NCBI RefSeq assembly: GCF_036946495.1
Contig: NZ_JAQIIX010000001.1
Location: forward strand, 1,054,001 to 1,118,000
Direction: 5' to 3'
Length of the DNA: 64,000 nt
Source of the DNA: Mycolicibacterium neoaurum
Lineage (GTDB): Bacteria > Actinomycetota > Actinomycetes > Mycobacteriales > Mycobacteriaceae
A model generated the notes under the pieces. It was not told the DNA's origin, ran no database searches, and saw only the letters and a list, made by a program, of their open reading frames with translations. A program made the position numbers and the translations under genes. Within the stretch, counting starts at the first letter, position 1; each line of letters opens with the position of its first letter. Below are positions 37,844-46,594 of the stretch, one piece after another.

Positions 37844-39156
37844 GGCGGATTCAAGGGGTCGTTGCAACAGTGGGTGAATCGGTCGGGTTGCAGAGTAGTT
37901 CGTGGAGTGCTTCGGCTGGTGTTTTCCAGCCCAGTGTCTGGCGGGGTCGGTTGTTGAGTTTGGTGGCGACGTAGTCGAGGTAGTCGGGGGGAAACACCGA
38001 TAGGTCAGTGCCTTTGGCAAACCATTGGCGCAGCAGACCGTTGGTGTTTTCGTTGGTTCCGCGCTGCCATGGTGAGTGCGGGTCGCAGAAATAGATGTCG
38101 AGATCTGTCGCCTCAGCGATGGCCAGATGGTTGGCCAATTCGCTGCCCTGATCCCAGGTCAATGATTTACCCAGCAGCGCCGGCAACTGGCCCATCTTGG
38201 CCACGATCGCCTCTTGCACGGTCGCCGCGGTGTGATCACCGGGCAGGTGCAACAAGAGGGTGAACCGGGTGCTGCGTTCCACCAGAGTGCCGATCGCCGA
38301 CCCGGAGGCGGTGCTTCCGATGATCAGATCCCCCTCCCAGTGCCCGGGGATGGCGCGGTCCTCGACCTCGGCAGGCCGTTCACTGATGCTGACCATGCCA
38401 GGGATACGTGCGCGGCGCTGCCCGGGTCGTCTGCGCGGGTGGCGTATCGCACGCCCGGTCCGCAGGTAGGTGTGCAGATCGCGCCGCAGATTGCCTTTGC
38501 CTTGGACGTATATTGCCTGGTAGATCGCTTCGTGTGACACCCACATCTCCGCAATATCAGGGAAGTCCAGCCGCAACCGGGCAGCGATCTGGGCCGGACT
38601 GTGAAACTCGTCGGTGAGTCGAGTCTGCACCACCTCACGCAGGGTCGTGCACAGATCCAGCTTGCGCGGCTTCGGTCGTGCGGCGCGGGTGACGCTGCGG
38701 TCGTGCGCGACAGTGGCCTTGTAGCGGGGACGCGGATCATGCCCACCGCGCCATGGCGCACCGAAGCGATATCGGGACCGATAGCCCGTACGACCTCGGC
38801 ATCCGCCGTTGACAGCGATCTCCCGCGAGATCGTCGACGGCGCCCGGCCAAGGCGTTGAGCGATACACCGAATTGATTCTTTGGCCGCCACTCCTAACGC
38901 GATTTCCTCGCGCTCTTCAAAGGACAGTCGCGGCCGCCGGCGAGGTTGACCATCGGGTAACTGAGGTCTCACCCCGCCAGCATCGGCAAACCACCGCGAA
39001 CCCGAGTTCAGCGACACGCCGACTGCCACAGCGGCTTCACTCACGATCAACCCGCTACGGATTTCCTCCCAGAACCGACGACGAAGACGAGACGATTTGG
39101 ACGGGCGCACAACAGCTCCTCACAGGGACCTGTTGCAACCACCCCTTGAAACCGCC
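37844..39156 (-). mobile_element. IS30-family insertion sequence, copy 1 (1313 bp)
   Basis: Bounded by 27-bp terminal inverted repeats beginning GGCGGTTTCAAGGGG (the 3'-side repeat carries two substitutions, at 37849 and near 37860), with the 3-bp target duplication CCG at 37841-37843 and 39157-39159. Inserted in the exact centre of the 47-bp palindrome. Near-identical copy 2 lies at 61291-62603 in the opposite orientation. Confidence 0.92.
37851..39110 (-). CDS. IS30-family transposase (copy 1)
   Basis: 419 residues. An N-terminal helix-turn-helix (SEAAVAVGVSLNSGSRWF; second APSTISREIAVNGG) and a DDE integrase core: Asp in GHWEGDLIIG, Asp in LTWDQGSE, Glu in RGTNENTNGLLRQ. Intact. Compared with copy 2 it differs by Pro in RFGAPWRGG (Ser in copy 2) and one silent base. 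The stop codon lies inside the terminal repeat. The gene starts 46 bases from the element end. Confidence 0.97.
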   Translation of the reverse strand: MRPSKSSRLRRRFWEEIRSGLIVSEAAVAVGVSLNSGSRWFADAGGVRPQLPDGQPRRRPRLSFEEREEIALGVAAKESIRCIAQRLGRAPSTISREIAVNGGCRGRTGYRSRYRFGAPWRGGHDPRPRYKATVAHDRSVTRAARPKPRKLDLCTTLREVVQTRLTDEFHSPAQIAARLRLDFPDIAEMWVSHEAIYQAIYVQGKGNLRRDLHTYLRTGRAIRHPRRRPGQRRARIPGMVSISERPAEVEDRAIPGHWEGDLIIGSTASGSAIGTLVERSTRFTLLLHLPGDHTAATVQEAIVAKMGQLPALLGKSLTWDQGSELANHLAIAEATDLDIYFCDPHSPWQRGTNENTNGLLRQWFAKGTDLSVFPPDYLDYVATKLNNRPRQTLGWKTPAEALHELLCNPTDSPTVATTP

Positions 39157-39181
39157 CCGGAAAGCCGTGCCATAACTGGCC
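39157..39181. repeat. Right half of 47-bp palindromic repeat, copy 1
   Basis: CCG duplication (39157-39159), then GAAAGCC and the arm GTGCCATAACTGGCC, the complement of the left arm with one mismatch. Together 22 + CCG + 22 bases, with the IS at the centre triplet. Confidence 0.85.
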
Positions 39182-39191
39182 ATTCGCCGTT

Positions 39192-39941
39192 CTAGCGGGT
39201 GGTGTAGCCGCCGTTGGCGAAGACGGTCTGCCCGGTGATCCAGTGCCCCTCCCCGGCCAGGAACAGCACCAGCGGGGCGATGTCCTCGATGCGCGTCAGA
39301 CGCCCACCCATGCCCTGGGACTTGTGGAACTCCACGCGCTCGGGCGTCTCCTGACCGTAGAAGAACGGGGTGTCCATCGGGCCGGGGCCGATGCTGTTGA
39401 CGTTGATTCCGCGCGCCGCGAACTCCTTGGCCGCCGCGCGGGTGAAGTGCTCCACCGGGCTCTTGGCACCTGCGTAGGTGGAGTAGCCGTCGGTGAACGC
39501 GGCCAGCAGGGCGGTGACGATGGTGATGACCGAACCGTCGTCGGCGAGGCGACGCCCGGCCTGTTGCAGGAAGAAATAGGCCGCCTTGGCGTTGATGTCG
39601 AACATCGCGTCGTATTCGGCCTCGGTGGTCTCCACGATGGGCTTGCGCAGAACCTTGCCCACGGTGTTGATCGCGATGTCGACCTGCCCGAAGGCATCGA
39701 CCGCGGTGTCGAACAACCTCTCGACGTTCGCGGGCACGGTCAGATCGCCCTGCACCTTGATGGCCCTGACCCCCGCCCGCTCCGCCTCGGCGACGGTGGC
39801 ATCGGCATCGGACTCCGTCGCCGCGCTGTTGTAGTGCACCGCGACGTTGGCACCGCGCTGCGCCAGACCCCGGCTGATCAGACCCCCGAGGTTCTTTGCG
39901 CCGGCGGCGACGACTGCTGACTTTCCCTTGATTTCACTCAT
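39192..39941 (-). CDS. Short-chain dehydrogenase/reductase
   Basis: 249 residues. Rossmann motif AVVAAGAKNLGGLISRGLA in place of the usual TGxxxGxG, and catalytic YAGAK preceded by the Ser region SVITIVTALLA, so the fold is kept but the nucleotide loop is atypical. Met at 39941 (MSEIKG) preferred over 39950. Divergent from a LysR gene 74-84 bases away, its likely regulator. Begins 11 bases after the palindrome-IS unit. Substrate unknown. Confidence 0.87.
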   Translation of the reverse strand: MSEIKGKSAVVAAGAKNLGGLISRGLAQRGANVAVHYNSAATESDADATVAEAERAGVRAIKVQGDLTVPANVERLFDTAVDAFGQVDIAINTVGKVLRKPIVETTEAEYDAMFDINAKAAYFFLQQAGRRLADDGSVITIVTALLAAFTDGYSTYAGAKSPVEHFTRAAAKEFAARGINVNSIGPGPMDTPFFYGQETPERVEFHKSQGMGGRLTRIEDIAPLVLFLAGEGHWITGQTVFANGGYTTR

Positions 39942-39998
39942 GCTGTGCACGCTATCGCCGGCTCAAACAATTGGAAAACAGATATAAACTGCATTTCG

Positions 39999-40013
39999 AC
40001 AAGTAGTGCTTGT
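39999..40013. promoter_or_regulatory. Inverted repeat ACAAG-N5-CTTGT in SDR/LysR divergent region
   Basis: Perfect 5-bp arms 12 bases before the LysR ATG (40025), between divergent SDR and LysR genes. Size and location fit a LysR-type regulator site; inference from layout. Confidence 0.45.
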
Positions 40014-40024
40014 AGATTGATCGG

Positions 40025-40894
40025 ATGACTCTCGACCTCCGGCGACTCGGGCATTTCGTCGCCGTGGCCGAGGCCGGTAGCTTCACCGCCGCGGCAGCCA
40101 CCCTGCACATCACCCAACAGGCGCTGAGTCAATCGGTCCAGTTGCTCGAAAAGGACCTCGGCGCAGAACTTTTCACCCGGTCTGGGCGTCGCATCACCCC
40201 GACCGCCGCCGGCGCCCAACTGCTGATCGAGGGACGGGTGCTGCTGGCCGCCGCCGATACCGTGGCCAACCGGGTGTCGCGCACCGCCGAGGACAGCCCC
40301 GAGGTGTTCGTCGTCGGGCACACCCCCGCGCTGAGCAGCGCAGAGGTGTACACCCGGCTCGAGCCGGCAATCGACAGTTTCGAGCACCTGTCGGTCACCT
40401 GTCGGCAGATGTATCCCGCCGAGCTGCTGCGCGAGATCCTCGATGGCACCGTGCACCTGGGGCTACGCCGCGGCGTCGCACCCAGCGCCGAATTATCCTC
40501 GGCCATCATCGGTTACGACCGGGTGCGGGTCGCCGTGCCTGCTGAGCACCGACTGGCCGACGCCAACGTTGTCGATATCCGCGAACTGGCCGGCGAACAG
40601 ATCGCGCTGTGGGCACCGCCCGGCGCGTCGTACTACAGCGACTTCCTGATGGGCGCATGCCGGCGAGCGGGTTTCGAGCCCGATTTCGTCGTCAGTCGCG
40701 TCCAGGGTTCGGCGACCGTCGCCGCGCCGCTGACCACCGGCGCTCCGGCCTTCGTCACTACCCAAGCCGGGACGGCGATGGATGGGCGGGTCAGGGTCAT
40801 CGACCTCCAACCCGACCTGCTCGTCGGCGTGCAGGCGCTGTGGCAGCGGCACACCCGGTCGGCATTCCGCGACGCCGTCGTGGCGGGCAGCTGA
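40025..40894 (+). CDS. LysR-family transcriptional regulator
   Basis: 289 residues. N-terminal winged helix (LRRLGHFVAVAEAGSFTAAAATLHITQQALSQSVQLLEKDLG) and a periplasmic-binding-like effector domain. Divergent from an SDR and likely controls it. The next gene downstream (glpD) is convergent with a 1-base gap. Ligand unknown. Confidence 0.9.
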   Translation: MTLDLRRLGHFVAVAEAGSFTAAAATLHITQQALSQSVQLLEKDLGAELFTRSGRRITPTAAGAQLLIEGRVLLAAADTVANRVSRTAEDSPEVFVVGHTPALSSAEVYTRLEPAIDSFEHLSVTCRQMYPAELLREILDGTVHLGLRRGVAPSAELSSAIIGYDRVRVAVPAEHRLADANVVDIRELAGEQIALWAPPGASYYSDFLMGACRRAGFEPDFVVSRVQGSATVAAPLTTGAPAFVTTQAGTAMDGRVRVIDLQPDLLVGVQALWQRHTRSAFRDAVVAGS

Positions 40895-40895
40895 T

Positions 40896-42425
40896 TCAGA
40901 CGAATTCGGCCGCCGCCGCCTCGGCGCGCTCCCGATCGGCGGCGACCAGACCGATCCGGGTTCGCCGGTCAAGGATGTCGTCGACGGCCAGGGCCCCCTC
41001 GTGGGTCACCGCATACTCGAATTCGGCACGTAGCACGTCTATTCCGTCGACCACCTGCTCGGCGGGCCGGTCACAACCCGCCGCGGCGAGGACATTCGAC
41101 GCCTCCGCGCCGTAACGGGCCACCAGGGACGCGGGCATGGCCGTCGATGCCGGTGAAGCGGTGATCGGGTTTGCGGGTGCGCCGACCAGCGGCAGCTCAC
41201 GGGTTCGGCAGGGTCCCGCGGTCAGCCCGCGCCGGGTGATGGCCTGGTTCACCACATCCTCTGCCATGTAGCGGTATTCGGTCAGCTTGCCACCGACCAC
41301 GCTGATGACACCATCGGGGGACTCCGTCACGGCGTGATCACGCGACAGGTCGGCAGTCTCGCCCTCGCTCTCGATCAGCGGGCGCAGCCCGGCGTAGGCG
41401 CCGCGTACGTCGTGTTCGGTCAGCGCGGTGTCCAGCGCCGTGTTGACCGTATCGAGCAGGAACCGCACTTCTGCCGGGGTGGGTTCGGGCACATCGGGTA
41501 TCGGCCCGGGGGCATCCTCGTCGGTGAGGCCCAGGTACACCCTGCCGAGCTGTTCGGGCATCGCAAAGACAAATCGGTTCAGGGCACCGGGAATCGGGAT
41601 CGTGAGGGCGGCGGTGGGATGACCGAAGGCGGCCGCGTCGAACACCAGATGCGTGCCGCGGCTGGGTCGCAGGCGGATGGTCGGGTCGACCTCCCCCGCC
41701 CACACCCCGGTGGCGTTGACGACGGCACGCGACCGCAGCGCCATGGTCTGCCCAGTCAACTCGTCGGTCAGTGTGATCGAATCACCCTGCGCGGCTGTCG
41801 CATTCACTCGGGTCAGGATGATCGCGCCGTGCTGGGCCGCGGTGCGCGCCACCGCCGTGACCAGGCGTGCATCGTCGATGAGCTGACCGTCATAGGCCAG
41901 GAATGCGCCGTCCAGACCGTTGCGGCGCACGGTCGGAGCCAGGTCGACGGCCGTGGCCGCCGTGACACGCCGCGAGCGTGGCAATACCGACGCGGGCGTG
42001 CCCGCCAGCCTGCGCAGTCCGTCGCCGGCGAGGAATCCCGTGCGGACCAGAGCGCGCGCCGGGCGTCCCATCGCAGGCAACAGCGGCACCAGTTGCGGCA
42101 TGGCATTCACCAGGTGAGGTGCCGTGCGCGTCATCAGGATTCCGCGTTCGACGGCGCTGCGGCGGGCGATGCCGATATTGCCCGACGCCAGGTACCGCAA
42201 TCCACCGTGGACCAGTTTGGAGCTCCAGCGGCTGGTCCCGAACGCCAGGTCGTGCTTTTCGGCCAGCACCACGCGCAGGCCGCGGGATGCCGCGTCAAGG
42301 GCGATCCCGGTGCCGGTGATGCCCCCGCCGATGACCACCAGGTCGACGACGCCACCGTCGCCGAGTGCGGTCAGCTCGGCGGTGCGGCGGGTCCGGTTGA
42401 GAGCGCTGTCGCGTATCGAGCTCAT
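40896..42425 (-). CDS. glpD: FAD-dependent glycerol-3-phosphate dehydrogenase
   Basis: 509 residues. Oxidises glycerol 3-phosphate to DHAP at the membrane, passing electrons to menaquinone. FAD motif VDLVVIGGGITGTGIALDAASRG, followed by the family LVHGGLRYLASG and GGKLTEYRYMAEDVV. Corresponds to GlpD1/2 of mycobacteria; which paralogue is not decided. Starts at ATG 42425, overlapping the TetR stop (ATGA). Thus under control of the TetR gene. Confidence 0.94.
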   Translation of the reverse strand: MSSIRDSALNRTRRTAELTALGDGGVVDLVVIGGGITGTGIALDAASRGLRVVLAEKHDLAFGTSRWSSKLVHGGLRYLASGNIGIARRSAVERGILMTRTAPHLVNAMPQLVPLLPAMGRPARALVRTGFLAGDGLRRLAGTPASVLPRSRRVTAATAVDLAPTVRRNGLDGAFLAYDGQLIDDARLVTAVARTAAQHGAIILTRVNATAAQGDSITLTDELTGQTMALRSRAVVNATGVWAGEVDPTIRLRPSRGTHLVFDAAAFGHPTAALTIPIPGALNRFVFAMPEQLGRVYLGLTDEDAPGPIPDVPEPTPAEVRFLLDTVNTALDTALTEHDVRGAYAGLRPLIESEGETADLSRDHAVTESPDGVISVVGGKLTEYRYMAEDVVNQAITRRGLTAGPCRTRELPLVGAPANPITASPASTAMPASLVARYGAEASNVLAAAGCDRPAEQVVDGIDVLRAEFEYAVTHEGALAVDDILDRRTRIGLVAADRERAEAAAAEFV

Positions 42426-42997
42426 GGCGTCAGGTATCCGTTCAGGGCGTGGGCGAGTTCGTCGGCGAGCGCGTCGGCGTCCAGGATCGGTTCGACCATC
42501 TGGGCGGACTGCACGGTGGACTGGGTGATCAGCAGGCACATGGCGGCCAGCCGGCGCGGATCGCCGGCGCGGACGCTGCCGTTCTCCTGAGCCAGTTTGA
42601 GTTGCCCGGCGACGGCGTCGATGAGGATCTGCTGGCTGGTGCCGAGCCGCTCGGCGATGTACACGATGGCCAGCTCGGGTGCGTCGTGCAGCACCGACAT
42701 CACGATCTGATCCTCGCGCAGCCGGCGTGCCACCCCGACGATGCGCGCCACCAGCGCGCGACGCCCGGTCTCGCTGTCCCCCGCGTCGTCGAGCACGCGC
42801 ACCACGCGGGCGGTCAGCAGCGCGGCCAGGATCGACTGGGTGTCCGGGAAACGGCGGTACACCGTCGGACGACTGATACCGGCGCGCCGCGCGATCTCGG
42901 CAAGTGTCACCCGATCCACTCCATAGGCGAGCACGCATTCTGCGGCCGCGTCGAGAATTCGATCCCCCACCGAATCGTCGTTACTGATTGACACCAT
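42422..42997 (-). CDS. TetR-family transcriptional regulator, Rv2250c-like
   Basis: 191 residues. Helix-turn-helix VTLAEIARRAGISRPTVYRRFPDTQSILAALL. Cotranscribed with glpD by ATGA overlap and divergent from the AGPS-like oxidase with only 17 bases between ATGs, so it most likely controls the whole glycerol-ether-lipid locus. Ligand unknown. Confidence 0.9.
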   Translation of the reverse strand: MVSISNDDSVGDRILDAAAECVLAYGVDRVTLAEIARRAGISRPTVYRRFPDTQSILAALLTARVVRVLDDAGDSETGRRALVARIVGVARRLREDQIVMSVLHDAPELAIVYIAERLGTSQQILIDAVAGQLKLAQENGSVRAGDPRRLAAMCLLITQSTVQSAQMVEPILDADALADELAHALNGYLTP

Positions 42998-43014
42998 GTG
43001 TAATACTGTAACGC
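42998..43014. promoter_or_regulatory. 17-bp divergent promoter with shared -10 for two leaderless genes
   Basis: TACTGT (43004-43009, plus) and TACAGT (43010-43005, minus) share the heptamer TACTGTA. Each ends 5-7 bases before the ATG of its gene (43015 and 42997), the spacing for leaderless transcripts. Both directions thus fit a single near-symmetric promoter. Inferred. Confidence 0.5.
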
Positions 43015-44616
43015 ATGATGCAAGCCCATACCGACCTGCTGCCCCCGATGAAGTGGAACGCCTGGGGAGATCCGCGGGCCGCCAAGCCGCTGTCCGACGG
43101 TATTCGCGGTCTGCTCAAGCAGGCTCTCGGCATCGACGGACCGGCCGATCCGGACCTGGCCGCCGATGACGTGCGACTGCGGCCGTCGGCTCTGCGCGAT
43201 GCCGACCGCGACGCCCTGCAGGCCATCCTCGGCGCCGAGCACGTCCGCACCGATCACCAGAGCCGGCTGCTGCGCGCCGGCGGCAAGTCGACACCGGATC
43301 TGCTGCGCCGCAAGAGCACCGGCGAACAAGACGCGCCCGATGCCGTCCTGCTGCCCGCCGATGAGGCCGCCGTGATCGAGGTGCTCAAGGTCTGCAGCGA
43401 GCGGGGTATCGCCGTCGTTCCGTTCGGCGGTGGCACCAGCGTGGTCGGCGGCCTCGACCCTGACCGCGGTGAGTTCACCGCCGTGGTGTCGGTGGACCTG
43501 CGCCGGCTCGACGCACTGCACCATCTCGACCCGATCTCCGGGGAGGCCGAACTCGGCGCCGGCGTCACCGGCCCGCAGGCCGAGGAACTGCTTGGCGCAC
43601 GAGGTTTCTCACTCGGTCACTTCCCGCAGAGCTTCCAGTTCGCCACCATCGGCGGCTTCGCCGCCACCCGGTCCTCCGGTCAGGATTCTGCGGGCTACGG
43701 CCGATTCGACGATATGGTGCGCGGGCTGACCGTGGCCACCCCGGCCGGCGTGCTCGACCTCGGGCGAGCCCCGGCATCGGCGGCTGGCCCCGACCTGCGG
43801 CAGCTGATCGTCGGCTCGGAGGGCGTCTTCGGCATCATCACCCGGGTCCGGGTACGGGTGCATCCGGCCCCCGAGACCACCCGCTACGAGGCGTGGTCGT
43901 TCCCCGACTTCGCCACCGGCGCCGCGGCGCTACGGGCGGTTGTCCAGATTGGCACCGGGCCGACGGTCATCAGACTGTCCGACGAAGCCGAGACCGGCGT
44001 CAATCTGGCAACCACCGAGAGCATCGGTGAGCAGACCATCACCGGGGGCTGTCTGGCCATCACCGCGTTCGAGGGGTCCGCGGCACATACCGAGAGTCGC
44101 CACGCCGAAACCGCCGCCGTCCTGCGCGCACACGGTGGCACCTCGCTCGGCGACGGCGCGGCCCGAGCCTGGGAACACGGTCGATTCAATGCCCCGTATC
44201 TGCGTGATTCCCTGCTGTCGGCCGGAGCGTTGTGCGAGACGCTGGAAACCGCGACCAATTGGTCGAATATCCCCGCGCTGAAGGCCGCCGTCACCGACGC
44301 GCTCACCGATTCTCTGGGTCGGACGCTGGTGATGTGCCATATTTCGCATGTGTATCCCACCGGAGCGTCGCTCTACTTCACAGTCGTCGCCGGCCAGCAG
44401 GGTGACCCGATCGAACAATGGCAGCGCGCCAAGATCGCCGCTTCCGAGGCGATGGTGCGCACCGGGGCGACCATCACCCATCATCATGCCGTCGGCGCAG
44501 ATCACCGCCCGTGGATGCGGGCCGAGGTGGGCGACCTCGGCGTTGACGTGTTGCGGGCGGTGAAGTCGGTGCTGGACCCGGCCGGAATCATGAACCCGGG
44601 CAAGCTGATCCCGTGA
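43015..44616 (+). CDS. FAD-linked oxidase, alkyl-DHAP synthase-like (Rv2251-type)
   Basis: 533 residues. FAD-binding domain VVPFGGGTSVVGGLDP and the VAO-type C-terminal domain; SLGHFPQSFQFATIGGFAATRSSGQDSAGYG matches alkyldihydroxyacetonephosphate synthase from ether-lipid synthesis, though true alkyl transfer in mycobacteria is unproven. Followed by a diacylglycerol-kinase-like gene (GTGA overlap) and divergent from glpD, whose product DHAP is an AGPS substrate, a coherent context. Confidence 0.9.
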   Translation: MMQAHTDLLPPMKWNAWGDPRAAKPLSDGIRGLLKQALGIDGPADPDLAADDVRLRPSALRDADRDALQAILGAEHVRTDHQSRLLRAGGKSTPDLLRRKSTGEQDAPDAVLLPADEAAVIEVLKVCSERGIAVVPFGGGTSVVGGLDPDRGEFTAVVSVDLRRLDALHHLDPISGEAELGAGVTGPQAEELLGARGFSLGHFPQSFQFATIGGFAATRSSGQDSAGYGRFDDMVRGLTVATPAGVLDLGRAPASAAGPDLRQLIVGSEGVFGIITRVRVRVHPAPETTRYEAWSFPDFATGAAALRAVVQIGTGPTVIRLSDEAETGVNLATTESIGEQTITGGCLAITAFEGSAAHTESRHAETAAVLRAHGGTSLGDGAARAWEHGRFNAPYLRDSLLSAGALCETLETATNWSNIPALKAAVTDALTDSLGRTLVMCHISHVYPTGASLYFTVVAGQQGDPIEQWQRAKIAASEAMVRTGATITHHHAVGADHRPWMRAEVGDLGVDVLRAVKSVLDPAGIMNPGKLIP

Positions 44617-45503
44617 TCAAGCGGGTCACCGTCCTGACCAACCCGGCGTCGGGACACGGCAGCGCACCACATGCCGCCGAACGGGCCGTCGCACAATTAC
44701 ACCGGCGCGGGGTCGACGTGGTCGCCATCGCGGGCCGTGATCCGGCTCATGCCCGCCAACTCGTCGAGGGTGCCCTGGAGCGCGGGATGGACGCGCTGGT
44801 CGTGGTGGGCGGTGACGGGATCATCTCGCTGGCATTGCAGGTTCTCGCCACGACCGGCATCCCGCTCGGAATCATCCCGGCGGGCACCGGTAACGACCAT
44901 GCCCGCGAGTTCGGTATTCCGACAAAGGATCCCGAAGCCGCGGCCGATATCGTCGTCGACGGTCGGGCCGCGACGGTGGATCTGGGACGCATCGTCGGCG
45001 CCGACGGAACCCGGCGCTGGTTCGGTACCGTCATGGCCGCCGGATTCGACTCGCTGGTGACCGACCGAACCAACCGGATGCGGTGGCCGCACGGGCGGAT
45101 GCGATACAACCTCGCGATGGTCGCGGAGATCTCCGCGCTGCGACTGCTGCCGTTCCGGCTGACCTTCGACGGTGTCGAGGTGCAGACAGACCTGACGTTG
45201 GCGGCCTTCGGCAACACCCGAAGCTACGGCGGGGGTATGCGGATCTGTCCTGGCGCCGACCCGACCGACGGATTGCTCGACGTCACCATGGTCGCCTCAG
45301 CATCCCGAACGCGGCTCATCCGCTTGTTCCCCACTGTCTTTCGGGGCACCCATGTCGATCTCGACGAGGTACAGACCCGGCGAGCGCGAGTGATCACGGT
45401 CGACTGCCCGGGAATCAACGCCTACGCCGACGGGGAGTTCGTCTGCCCGCTGCCCGTCGAGGTGTCTGCGGTGCCGGGTGCGCTTGCGGTGCTGCGCCCC
45501 TGA
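44613..45503 (+). CDS. Diacylglycerol/lipid kinase (DgkB/YegS-like, Rv2252-type)
   Basis: 296 residues. Catalytic motifs VVVGGDGIISLALQVLATTGIPLGIIPAGTGNDHAREFG, and further down FGNTRSYGGGMRICPGADPTDGLLDV. Rv2252 makes phosphatidic acid and phosphatidylinositol-mannoside precursors (family knowledge). Starts at GTG with GTGA overlap on the AGPS-like gene; coupled to it. Confidence 0.92.
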   Translation: MIKRVTVLTNPASGHGSAPHAAERAVAQLHRRGVDVVAIAGRDPAHARQLVEGALERGMDALVVVGGDGIISLALQVLATTGIPLGIIPAGTGNDHAREFGIPTKDPEAAADIVVDGRAATVDLGRIVGADGTRRWFGTVMAAGFDSLVTDRTNRMRWPHGRMRYNLAMVAEISALRLLPFRLTFDGVEVQTDLTLAAFGNTRSYGGGMRICPGADPTDGLLDVTMVASASRTRLIRLFPTVFRGTHVDLDEVQTRRARVITVDCPGINAYADGEFVCPLPVEVSAVPGALAVLRP

Positions 45504-45529
45504 CGCGGAACGTCCCGGGGATCAGCCGA

Positions 45530-45850
45530 TCAGCACTCGCCGTGTTCGTTGACCGACACCCGCGGGACCGTGTGCGGGGCGATCTCGCTGCCCGGGTCGG
45601 GCGACTGCGAGCAGACATCCCACATCGCCGGCGCCACGATCTTCCACGAGGCGACCTGCTTGTTGACGTACTTGAGGGTGGGCCCGTTGCCGCCGACCGC
45701 CTCGTTGTACAGGGCCTGCGCCTTCTCCAGGTTCATGCCCTGCAGCGAGGGCATGGTCCAGGTGGGTTCGGCTGCCGCAGTGGGCATTCCGGCAGCGGAC
45801 AGGACAACCAGGGCGGCACCGGCCGCGGCGAACGCTGTCTTCGAATTCAT
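45530..45850 (-). CDS. Small secreted PASTA-like protein
   Basis: 106 residues: a Sec signal (MNSKTAFAAAGAALVVLSAAGMPTAAAEP) then one PASTA-like repeat, MPSLQGMNLEKAQALYNEAVG, with two Cys in the C-terminal part (WDVCSQSPDPGS, EHGEC). PASTA domains bind peptidoglycan fragments or beta-lactams; a lone exported one suggests a wall or solute-binding role. The start at 45850 is chosen for the signal peptide. Similar small exported proteins occur in mycobacteria. Confidence 0.83.
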   Translation of the reverse strand: MNSKTAFAAAGAALVVLSAAGMPTAAAEPTWTMPSLQGMNLEKAQALYNEAVGGNGPTLKYVNKQVASWKIVAPAMWDVCSQSPDPGSEIAPHTVPRVSVNEHGEC

Positions 45851-45971
45851 AGCGCGAAGAGTAGCCAGCGATTCTGTAAGGAAGCTGGATCCCAGGCGTG
45901 ACTCTGCTGTAAGGCGCGAAACCCGTTTCCGGACAACCCGAATCGACCAGAAATCGGCCTCCTGGTGTGAC

Positions 45972-46484
45972 TCAGCCCACTCCCCGGTTGAGCCAGGTGA
46001 CTTCGCCGGTGTCGCCGCCACCACGGTAGGGCTCCAGCGATTCGTCCCATGCGGTGCCCAGCACGGAATCCAGATCGGCGGCCAGCGCGTCGGCCCCGGA
46101 GGCCATCAGTGCGCGCAACCGTTGCTCGCCGACCATGACGTCACCGTTGGCACTCATCGCTCCGCTCCACAGCCCGAGCTGAGGCGTGTGGCACCAGCGA
46201 TGCCCGTCGACGCCCTCGCTGGGGTCCTCGGTGACCTCGAAGCGCAGCACCGACCACGACCGCAGGGCGTTCGCCAACTGCGCACCGGTACCCACCGGGC
46301 CCACCCAGTTGGTGACGGCACGCAGCTGTCCGGGCATGGCAGGTTGGGGCGTCCACTTGAGGTTCGCCCGCGCCGACAGGGTCGACGAAAGAGCCCACTC
46401 CACATGTGGGCATACCGCCGCGGGCGAGGCGTGAACGTAAACCACGCCAGTTGTCGCCTCGGCGAACTGGTTCGACGCACGCAT
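45972..46484 (-). CDS. DUF3145 protein (Rv2256c-type)
   Basis: 170 residues, conserved actinobacterial family of unknown function. VVYVHASPAAVCPHVEWALSS at the N-terminus and LRFEVTEDPSEGVDGHRWCHTPQLGLW are characteristic. Soluble. Preceded by a 110-base gap with an AT-rich stretch toward the beta-lactamase gene, its likely promoter. Confidence 0.9.
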   Translation of the reverse strand: MRASNQFAEATTGVVYVHASPAAVCPHVEWALSSTLSARANLKWTPQPAMPGQLRAVTNWVGPVGTGAQLANALRSWSVLRFEVTEDPSEGVDGHRWCHTPQLGLWSGAMSANGDVMVGEQRLRALMASGADALAADLDSVLGTAWDESLEPYRGGGDTGEVTWLNRGVG

Positions 46485-46594
46485 ACTTTTGCTCCTTCGG
46501 CTCCACGAGGGACGTCTTCCCCAACGACCTGGCGTTACCGAAATGTGCAGTTGTTTCGTGCGTGTCTATTGTGCCTTGTGAGACGCGTGTTGCG

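Noticed and set aside
37819..39181. Outer GGCCAGTTATGRCAC arms as true IS ends (1363 bp)
   Set aside because: The ten bases inside each outer arm differ at all four ends, whereas the inner repeats are near-identical and have 3-bp duplications, so the outer arms are target sequence.
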